Shown here: positions 56,778 to 64,000 of the stretch, one piece after another
Position numbering within the stretch: position 1 is the stretch's first letter
Layout: each line of letters begins with the position of its first letter
DNA from: Entonaema liquescens
Lineage: Eukaryota > Ascomycota > Sordariomycetes > Xylariales > Xylariaceae
Reading direction: 5' to 3'
DNA length: 64,000 bases
Assembly (NCBI GenBank): GCA_902805475.1
Contig: CADCSX010000001.1
Span: forward strand, 806,001-870,000
Translations under genes and position numbers: made by a program
The notes under the pieces: generated by a model
Database searches by the model: none
The model's input: the letters and a program-made list of their open reading frames with translations, nothing else
Told to the model about the DNA's origin: nothing

Positions 56778-58052
56778 TTATTCTGTACTGTAGTCCAGTT
56801 CGTCGGATTCGGATTCAGAATCGGAGTCCGGGATGGTACTAGGAAACCTACCATGTGTCATGTTTACAGTAAAAAGTGCTTTTTGGCCACATTCTATCCT
56901 CTGATCGTTGATGGCAGATAATCCGTCCTTGAACTCCCTAAACCCGCAAATTGTAGTCCTAGCCCAAGCCTTGATAAGATACTTTTCTTTCTTATCAATT
57001 CCAAAGAAGTACATTCTCGGGTATCTCTGCCCCTTTCTTAGTTGGTGCGCACAGGAGAAATTTAGAATTTTTATATCTGACTTCAGTCGACCTTTTAGGC
57101 TCAACCTATTCGATGGTTTCATCGTTAACACACGACCCCTTTTGCTCTCCTCAAAGCGTTGAACTTCTTGGGGATAATCAGACTTCGATACGAGACAGTG
57201 CCTTTCTTCGTTGTTCTTACGGAGACTCTTCAGGCACACATCCAGAAAATCTGGAAGGGACGCGGTGATTCGTCCTTGAACATTTCTCTTCTTCGTGTCA
57301 GGGTCAGTATCGAGCGTAATTTCATCCCAACCTTCTTCGTCAGACTCAAGTTCTAGTTCCTCGAAAATCCGGTCTCGGTATGCCTGTGGGTTGCTGGCCC
57401 ATGGTCGTTTCTTTTCCCGCTCGCCTACTTTTGTTTTCTTTGCATGATATCTGCCATCTTCTTCATCCATATTCTTCTTTTCCACAATATTATTCTTCGC
57501 TTCTTCCTTCTTCTTGTCTTCCTTCCTCTTCCTCTTCTCTTCTTTCTCCTTCTCTTCTTTCTCCTTCTCTTCCCTTTCCTTCTCTTCCTTCTTCTTCTTC
57601 TTCTTCTCCTTCTCTACTTTCTTCTTCTCTTCCTTCTTCTTCTTTTTCTTCTCGTACGGATCGGTTTCTACGTCCGTGTCCACATCTGAATCTGATTCCT
57701 GACTCGAATTCGAGTCCGAGTCCCCAACCGAGTCGCCATTTGGGTCTGACTCCGAGTCCGAGTTCGATTCGTTGTCATGCTTCTTTTCCTCATCTTTCAG
57801 ATCCGGTATTAATCCCTTGTACTCTTTCTGGAGTTTTCTGTACGCCTTTCTAAATCCTCTATCGTTAAACAGATCTCCTTCACCATATGGCGCTTTCTTC
57901 TCCGACCTGCTAACATAATAGTTCGTATCCCCCAGCTTTAGAATGGTTTTTTTTGCGCTTTTTCTCACATTTTTCAAAGGTGCGATATTTGGACAGTCTC
58001 TAATCAAACGCGCTAGCTGGCGGCATAAAGGGGTGCCTTTCTTATTATCCAT
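56778..58052 (-). CDS. Highly charged orphan protein with acidic and Lys/Glu repeat region
   Basis: 424 aa, no intron. An N-terminal basic, folded-looking ~90 residues (LCRQLARLIRDCPNIAPLKN, YYVSRSEKKAPYGEGDLFND, RGFRKAYRKLQKEYKG) precede an acidic Ser/Asp/Glu stretch. A ~70-residue run made almost only of Lys and Glu follows, then a conserved-looking C-terminal ~180 residues (LPDFLDVCLKSLRKNNEERH, YFFGIDKKEKYLIKAWARTT) and an acidic tail ending ELDYSTE. The tract is a single alpha-helix or charged linker. The N- and C-terminal parts could form one domain split by the insert. Family unknown. It is divergent from the ferric reductase gene, with a shared 400 bp promoter region. Confidence 0.6.
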   Translation of the reverse strand: MDNKKGTPLCRQLARLIRDCPNIAPLKNVRKSAKKTILKLGDTNYYVSRSEKKAPYGEGDLFNDRGFRKAYRKLQKEYKGLIPDLKDEEKKHDNESNSDSESDPNGDSVGDSDSNSSQESDSDVDTDVETDPYEKKKKKKEEKKKVEKEKKKKKKEEKEREEKEKEEKEKEEKRKRKEDKKKEEAKNNIVEKKNMDEEDGRYHAKKTKVGEREKKRPWASNPQAYRDRIFEELELESDEEGWDEITLDTDPDTKKRNVQGRITASLPDFLDVCLKSLRKNNEERHCLVSKSDYPQEVQRFEESKRGRVLTMKPSNRLSLKGRLKSDIKILNFSCAHQLRKGQRYPRMYFFGIDKKEKYLIKAWARTTICGFREFKDGLSAINDQRIECGQKALFTVNMTHGRFPSTIPDSDSESESDELDYSTE

Positions 58053-58453
58053 TTTGTTATGTTACTTAATTAATTTGGGTAATCAGATGGACTTAGGTCG
58101 GTAAAGGCTTGGTATGAGACAACTGGGAAGTTTAATTCATTCTTCTTGCTGCCCTCCGGTCCCTTTATGTATCTTAAAACGTAAATACCCTTTTAGACGT
58201 TCAAACTCTGGAATCGGTTCTTAGGAGCTTTCTACCTTGACCAGGGACCCTGTACTGGGGTTGAAGGCGGCATGTTGCTTGGAACCGGGAATCAGGCGTT
58301 GGGGCCAACCTTTCGGACCATGAAACTAGGATAGAGGCGGAAATTCGGAAGCCAGAAATTGGACCTCCATAGCCTCAAATAAATGAGAAATGTGAGACTG
58401 TATATCGACTCTTCGTCGATAAGAAACTTCCTTTGCAAACCGCTTGAAACACC
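58053..58453. promoter_or_regulatory. Divergent promoter region
   Basis: 401 bp between the start codons of the charged orphan (minus) and the ferric reductase (plus). No clear TATA box or known metal-regulator site was spotted. Confidence 0.4.
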
Positions 58454-60376
58454 ATGGACGCCATCATCATATATACCATATGCCTCTTTGTTATTTTCAT
58501 ATCCGTCTACCCGGTATTGAATTGCCTGTGCTACACTAAATGGGGCTGTTCGCGCCATTTTCCTGGTCTATACAGTGCTTTCCGTTACTTTTTCAACTCT
58601 GCTTTACCCTTTGCCGTTAACTTTCTACCTATGGTGCTTCTCTCAATAATCCCTGGAACTGTTCTGTTTGACCGTAATGTTCAGTATCCAATTCTCCTAC
58701 CGAGGAGATATTGGATGAGTATTACGCGACTGGAATGCATGATTCTCGCTTTGTATTTTGGGGCCAACTGTGCCATCCTCATTCTGGGAAGAGCCAACAT
58801 TGGACACGTTGCGGCAATACTTGCAGTTACTAACGCAATACCACTCTTCCTTGGGGGCCGAACTAATCCCTTTGCGGACTTCATCGGTATTCCTCTATCG
58901 ACGTACTATGTGTTCCACCACTTTATTGGCCGAGTCGTGGTTTTGGAGGGTATTGTGCACGCTATAACTGTCTTCAAGCGGTCGCAGATTGACCAAACCA
59001 CAATATCGGGCTACATTGTAAATCTACCAACTTCTACTTTACGGCAAGTACTAACCTCGATAGGCCTTTGGAGGACTCCTTGTTCTTTTGCTAACTTCAT
59101 TCTATTGCCTGCGTCGATACTTCTTTCGGAGCTTCGCAAAATTGCATCTTGTCCTTGCTCTCTCTACGCTTAGTGGAATTACCTGGCATGTTCTTAGACA
59201 AAAATCTAGGCAAGCTAAGATAATCGTCTTCATTTCTGCCGGGATTTGGGTAGTAACCACTATCTATATGACTATTAGAATCGTTTTCTACACCACCGGT
59301 GCAACCATAGTCGATGAATTTAATGATTCAGAGGTCTCACGCATCTCTCTCATCTGCAATCGTCGTTTCAACCACTTCCCGGGGAGTTATTTCTATATCT
59401 TTCCACCTGGGTCCTTGTTCCATTATAACTTGTTATCCAGTTTCCCAATGGCAGTGTTATGGTACGAGCCTGACTCAATAGGAACAGGAAGCACGGAAAT
59501 TACCTTTTTAGTCCGCCATAGTCGCCCTCTCCGGTCTATGCGATTCACGAAAGGCGAAAGACTACTTATAGACGGACCATACGGACAAGATCTAAAGCTA
59601 ACATATTTTAACACTGTGCTACTCGTAGCTCAAGGAGCTGGCATACTAGGTATCCTTTCTGTAGCCCGAAGTCTCTGGGAGCGCCGGCGGCCAGGCGATA
59701 TGCTCAGCAGAGTGAATATCTTCTGGAGCTTAGAGCGAAATTCACAAGGACGATGGGCGGCTTCTTACCTCAGGCGTCTGCAAGAGCTTGACGTCCGCAA
59801 TGTGTGTACCCTAGTTGCTACATTTGTGTTTGGCTTGCTAATAGTGAAAGGAACTTTTCGTCGTATGGTGTGCTTACCCTTCCAGACAGAAGGATGCGCC
59901 CGTTTTCGAAGAAACCAGCCATTGGCTGTATTTCTATAAGGCCGATAGCGATCTCCTATTAGGGCATATGATGGATGCCACTTCGGAAAGAAATATGGTC
60001 GTAGGTAGGTCGATCTCTTCCCCTGAAACACAAAGTTAAGCTAACGATGATGACAGCTTGCGGTGACCCTACCTTCTCTGCCAACGTCCGTCAAGCAGTC
60101 ATCGATCGTAAAGCAACTCGAAATATCGACTTTACAGAGATACAATACCGGCCAAACTTTCAGTTGTCTCGTGCTCCAAATAGCAAAGACATGGGGAAAG
60201 GAGGGGATAAGCTTGAAACCATTAAGGAGCCGGACTTGGAAAAAGGGTATAATTCACGGAGAATGCCTAAAAAAACAGAGACGAATGAAAATTGGGATGA
60301 AATCACACTCTCCTCCCCAACTGACATGGATGTAGGCAGTATCCCGGAGGCTATCGGCCAAAAGAAGACGGATTAA
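58454..60376 (+). CDS. Ferric reductase / NADPH oxidase-type transmembrane reductase (FRE)
   Basis: Four exons (58454-59017, 59064-59801, 59851-60004, 60057-60376; introns of 46, 49 and 52 nt with clear branch sites) encode 591 aa. The N-terminal ~270 residues are a multi-pass ferric-reductase domain with heme-type histidines (FHHFIGRVVVLEGIVHAI; KLHLVLALSTLSGITWHV). Next comes the FAD-binding beta-barrel (FPGSYFYIFPPGSLFHYN) and NAD(P)-binding motifs (LLIDGPYGQDLKL, VAQGAGILGILSVARSL, VVACGDPTFSANVRQAVI). The usual HPFT FAD motif is replaced by SSFPMAV. The protein moves electrons from NADPH across a membrane to reduce metal. Ferric reductases are one of the four accessory families typical of Starship elements, and this one lies on the same strand as the recombinase and DUF3723 genes. 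Confidence 0.9.
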
Positions 60377-60671
60377 AGGCCATCTATGGGGCCACATCTA
60401 CCAGTTGGTCGCAAAACGGCCTCCATATACAATTACCTACACAAAATAATGTTGAATAAATGACGTATCTTGTTATTTTATCTCTAGCTTCTATCATCTA
60501 GCAACACTCTAGGGCAAGTAATTAGAGTGGAAAATTGCAGCTTGACAATAAGTTGTGTAGTTAAATATCCTTGTTTGAGATGCGGCCTCTTGCGCGGGAA
60601 GTTTTCCATGATAACTTGGGCACAGTTTCGACTACAATTGAATTATTAAATGATTAGATTATTACTCAATG
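60377..60671. other. Convergent 3' spacer
   Basis: About 300 bp between two convergent genes; nothing distinctive. Confidence 0.4.
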
Positions 60672-61145
60672 TTAATAGTCGACGCCGAAAAACTCATCAC
60701 CGAAAAAATCGAACGCTAAAACATCTAAGTCCTCTCTTTTCCATTTTACTTTTAAAACGTTTTCATTTCTAACGCCCACCGGGGGTAATTCTTCTTTAGG
60801 GGAGTGGGCTAGACTATATATTCCCCCCTCTTGAGATGTTCTGTCGCTGTGTTGTAACCGCTCCTCAGTGAAAGTTACTGAAGAGACAGAAGTGACTGAA
60901 TTAGTGGGCGATAATGTAGGCCGGCGAACGCGATATGGGTGAGCTTTAGTAGTATACCCTAAACTCTTCAAGAGCTGCTCGTCTCCTGAAGCCAACGTCT
61001 CATCATTTTCTGTCCATACTATAATCGCACGGTTTTCCTGGATGGCATTGAGTTCATCAATTTTGCCTCGGAGAGTGCTCAACCTTTCGTTAAATCTTCT
61101 ATGGACTTTTTGAGCGTGGCTTCTGCCGCGTTTCTTGTGGGCCAT
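60672..61145 (-). CDS. Small orphan protein
   Basis: 157 aa, no intron. A basic start (MAHKKRGRSHAQKVHRR) leads into a short coiled coil (FNERLSTLRGKIDELNAI) and a globular-like IIVWTENDETLASGDEQLLK segment. A Ser/Thr-rich disordered middle (TNSVTSVSSVTFTEE) and a conserved-looking C-terminus with repeated aromatic residues (LDVLAFDFFGDEFFGVDY) complete it. No family known. It is convergent with the ferric reductase gene. Confidence 0.55.
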   Translation of the reverse strand: MAHKKRGRSHAQKVHRRFNERLSTLRGKIDELNAIQENRAIIVWTENDETLASGDEQLLKSLGYTTKAHPYRVRRPTLSPTNSVTSVSSVTFTEERLQHSDRTSQEGGIYSLAHSPKEELPPVGVRNENVLKVKWKREDLDVLAFDFFGDEFFGVDY

Positions 61146-61630
61146 TGCTGGGGAGCGTGTATAACCAGTTAGATAATGGCAGCGACAAATGAATCTATGT
61201 GAGCAGTAGTCTGAAGGTATTGGGATTTATATATTGGGAACAGATCATCAATTTGCAGTATCTGCTTGCTCGGTGGGAATTGAACCAATAATGTTGCAGT
61301 AAACTTACCCAGAGGCCATATTTGGATTATTTACAAAGAAAACGTCACGAAACATATAACCCGTCATGTGCTACTTTTGATCTATTAATAGGTCAGTAAG
61401 AATCCAGACACCCGGGCTTGCTTCAATGTACGAATGCCTATTCCGATCATCCTGTTTTTACTTAGCTGTCCCGAGATCCGTGGTTCACGCCGCACCTTGA
61501 AGATCCTTGTTCCCAAAATTCGTATTCAGAACTATGCGAGCTATCTAAAAAGCTCTTCATACGCATTAGATATTTCGAGGGAAATCCTAGGTAGTTACCT
61601 GATCTCTCGCACCTCACGTAAGTTAGCCCG
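61146..61630. other. Spacer
   Basis: About 480 bp with no gene seen. Confidence 0.4.
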
Positions 61631-62167
61631 ATGTCTCGTCATGAAACTTTGCCGTGTCGTCCCCCGACTCCATACCCATTTCCGGCCGGGCCGTTAAGGG
61701 GAACAGTTGAGAAGCCAATAGCTGACCGCCACCTTCCCTTCATCCATAAGGCGAAAGGTCCCACCGAATCTTCTCGCATACACGGGAAGCTGGCGCCGTA
61801 TCATATAGGTCATCAATTTCAGTCTGGCCAGGGTTTTCATAGTACTAGCTCTCAACCATGCGGTAGGAGGACTCCGAAAATTCGGCATCAGAATGTGCAC
61901 TCTTACATTCGCTTAGCGGAGCCCCATGAAGACGGTATGCTTAAAGGCACTATTAACGTTACCGATGTCAACACCACCGGCCCGAACCAACAACAGATCT
62001 CTGCGCGGAATGAGAGACGTACACGGTGGTTTTGCTCCCCTACATCTCACAAGGGCCCGGTCAGTCAAAAAAGAGTACGTTTTAGACTACTTCACTCCCA
62101 AGAGAATCGTCATCCAAGAGCTGATCTTGTAAGGGGGCTTGAACGGTTGCAAGTTAAGGGTCTCTGA
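61631..62167 (+). CDS. Hypothetical protein, uncertain
   Basis: 178 aa open frame. Composition is rich in Pro, His, Arg and Ser, with few hydrophobic stretches, so it is either disordered or a chance frame. An ATG is present, with no intron signals and no family. Kept at low confidence because 178 codons without a stop is long for this part of the window. Confidence 0.35.
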   Translation: MSRHETLPCRPPTPYPFPAGPLRGTVEKPIADRHLPFIHKAKGPTESSRIHGKLAPYHIGHQFQSGQGFHSTSSQPCGRRTPKIRHQNVHSYIRLAEPHEDGMLKGTINVTDVNTTGPNQQQISARNERRTRWFCSPTSHKGPVSQKRVRFRLLHSQENRHPRADLVRGLERLQVKGL

Positions 62168-62670
62168 TGGGTGTTTCGGCGATGCGGTTCTTGTGTGAAC
62201 GGGAGTTGAACTGCCATATGTGTGCATCTATATGTGTTGGATGAGACGGAGTAATGTAGGGTGGCATTCCCACATATACAAGACTGAGTACTAAGGTTGA
62301 TTTAATAACCAATAGCTTTTTTAGATTGCTTACCACAAGCGAGTAGGTCTCGCGATAGGGCGAACTATAGTTAATTAAGAAGCTGTGCCTTTGCTTCGTA
62401 GTCATTTAGACAACCCAAGGCTGCAAAATATTCTCGCCAGTTTAGCATTAGAAGCCCTCCGTGCTGTCCAGGTAGGCAGTGTCCCAGGACTATAAGATGT
62501 TTGTGAATTCACTCGTATAGTACATCTTGAATTACCTAGGTCCCTACCTTACTTTGGCTAGACGCACCGAAGGTTAGGTGACTATATCAAGATGCAATCA
62601 GGTAGGTTGGTTGAATTTATCTGGATTGGTTAATTCGAATGATATTGTCACAATGCAGAACTAAAAGGCA

Positions 62671-62702
62671 GGGACACAACTTCGTTATTCCGCGAGGAAC
62701 TG
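62671..62702. repeat. Solo copy of a MITE end
   Basis: ACAACTTCGTTATTCCGCGA and following bases match the right end of the 366 bp element at 43045-43070 with a few substitutions. No partner end was found within 400 bp on either side. Confidence 0.65.
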
Positions 62703-63387
62703 TAAATACCTAAATGGGCCAGCGCCCGATAAGTACATAGACCTACGCCCTTTGCCCACATCCTGGAGAGATTAGAAATTATTACCTACAAGGTACTTAG
62801 TCACGGAGCTATTGGTGGAATTATTTCAAGCACGATGCTAGAGCCACCAGACTTTTTATATATAACTTATTCATTTCAGCCGACTACCTAAGTAGGTACC
62901 TACATAGTTACCTTGGAATAAGCTAAATACCGATAATGGAGGCATGGTACGTACTAATTGGCCCGCCTTGGCGGTTGGTGAGAGGAATCGTCAGGTATTT
63001 TGGAGCCTGGTCCGTCCATACGGGGCTTCAGTATAGATTCCGTGCTCAGCTTTGGGCAGACATTTATGGTAGGATCGCTGAAACTAGATTTTAAACTCGC
63101 TAAAGCACTTACCTACTGTAGTCGTTGCGAAATCAAAGGTCCAAGGGCGGTGTCTTTAACTAGGTAAGTATCATTCATTATAACTATTATGAGATAAACG
63201 TTGTGCAAGTCACAGAAAATATTTCGCTAACAAAGAACGATCATTATGCGCACGGGTTACTGTTTAAGAACCTGGTGAGCATCAAGCATTTTGTGGTCAA
63301 GCATTTTCATCAATGGAAACTTAGTAGGATGTTAAAGGAAGAGCAATATTAGAACACTAAGATCGAACTACTATAACTATTTCAGAG

Positions 63388-63602
63388 CCCGAGATCCAGG
63401 TTCTGCCCCGCACCGGGAGATACAAACACAGTAAGGTCTCCCGGTTCCCCGGTTCCGGACCACACTGAGATAACTGCATGACATGCCGACATTCCGGATG
63501 TAGGGCCACACTAGGACACCACACCGAGATCCCTGGTTCCCTGGTTCCGGGCCACACTGAGATACCACACTGAGATGCCAGATACAGTGCCACACCAGGA
63601 TC
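63388..63602. repeat. Degenerate direct repeats
   Basis: GGTTCCGGRCCACACTGAGATA appears at about 63443 and 63545, with further partial units (CCACACTGAGATNCC, CCACACCGAGATCCC, CCACACCAGGATC). The array is a decayed satellite or minisatellite of unknown origin. Confidence 0.65.
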
Positions 63603-63617
63603 ACTTAATGTCCGATC

Positions 63618-63641
63618 GTAGGTAGGTAGGTAGGTAGGTAG
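63618..63641. repeat. (GTAG)n microsatellite
   Basis: Six uninterrupted GTAG units, the same unit that dominates the TACCTAGGTA-type repeats elsewhere in the window. Confidence 0.9.
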
Positions 63642-64000
63642 CCAGCCATTTCAAAGGGTTAGACTTCGTATGATTTGAGCAGTCGAAAAGTAAGGCATAG
63701 CAAGGGAATCGCTTGACATAGCGGCAGCTTCCGCCGCTCTAGCGAGGCGAGCACAAACACTCATGAAGTTATTAGGGCACATATCCAAGATCCTAGTAGC
63801 CGCAATATTGAGCGTCATATTGTCTGTCCTTTTGAAATCCTTACTTCGATATACCTAGTTAGTTGAGACAAAATCTAGCAAGTATCAGGTACGTACACGA
63901 TCGCCTCGGCGGCGTTAGAATAGACTAAGACAAAGAGTGGTGTCGGAATTGCTAAGTCGCTCCATCTTTTACTAAATCGCTTACGACCTTGCTTCAGCTT

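Larger units (their letters stand above)
62168..64000. other. Gene-free right end of the window
   Basis: About 1.8 kb. It contains a solo MITE end (62671-62702), degenerate repeats (63388-63602) and a GTAG microsatellite. No gene seen. Confidence 0.5.

Noticed and set aside
57380..57853. 157-codon plus-strand frame rich in Ser/Leu/Pro
   Set aside because: Antisense of the Lys/Glu repeat of the charged orphan; composition fully explained by that tract.
1..64000. tRNA genes, rRNA genes, CRISPR arrays, bacterial-type operons
   Set aside because: No cloverleaf with an internal B-box, no rRNA sequence and no spaced repeat array were seen; the architecture is eukaryotic.

Overview
This window looks like nuclear DNA of a filamentous ascomycete (Pezizomycotina, most likely a Sordariomycete, although the exact lineage cannot be proven from sequence alone). 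The reasons are short introns of 40-100 nt with GTNNGT donors and CTAAC-type branch sites, fungal versions of core eukaryotic genes, a fungus-specific set of accessory genes, and an AT-rich island that looks like the product of repeat-induced point mutation (RIP).

Left part (1-21.1 kb): a housekeeping segment. It carries a 5'-truncated conserved fungal gene of unknown function, an eight-exon oxysterol-binding protein of the Kes1/Osh4 type, a possible tiny lysine-rich gene, an intronless U2AF small subunit, a CorA/Alr1-type magnesium transporter, the cohesin kleisin Rad21/Scc1, elongin A and the ubiquitin-like NEDD8/Rub1. These genes do unrelated jobs (lipid transfer, splicing, ion uptake, cohesion, transcription elongation, protein modification) and are separated by 0.3-2.5 kb spacers.

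Transition (21.1-24.4 kb): a secreted protein whose predicted mature N-terminus is histidine, then 1.6 kb without a gene.

Right part (24.5-64 kb): gene-poor accessory DNA. It opens with a seven-exon gene for a tyrosine recombinase of the DUF3435 superfamily with C2H2 zinc fingers and an apparently complete catalytic set. It is followed, all to its right, by a string of small orphan genes (several coiled-coil proteins, a tetraspan membrane protein, a MADS-like mini-protein, a GPI-anchor-like protein, CxxC zinc-binding proteins and an FTA2-like protein), a 1.5-thousand-residue DUF3723 protein and a ferric reductase. DUF3435 + DUF3723 + ferric reductase is the recognised gene signature of Starship giant transposons, so the best overall hypothesis is a Starship-like element (or its remnant) whose left end lies near 23-24.5 kb and whose right end may lie beyond the window.

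Smaller mobile DNA sits inside this region: a 1.87 kb DNA transposon with about 75 bp terminal inverted repeats, its interior reduced to almost pure A/T with surviving cytosines mainly in CpG; and a 366 bp MITE-like element with perfect 21 bp terminal repeats plus a lone copy of one end. A 10 bp palindrome (TACCTAGGTA) occurs far more often in spacers than chance allows. Four single-base deletions in C runs break three otherwise good genes and are more likely assembly errors than real mutations.
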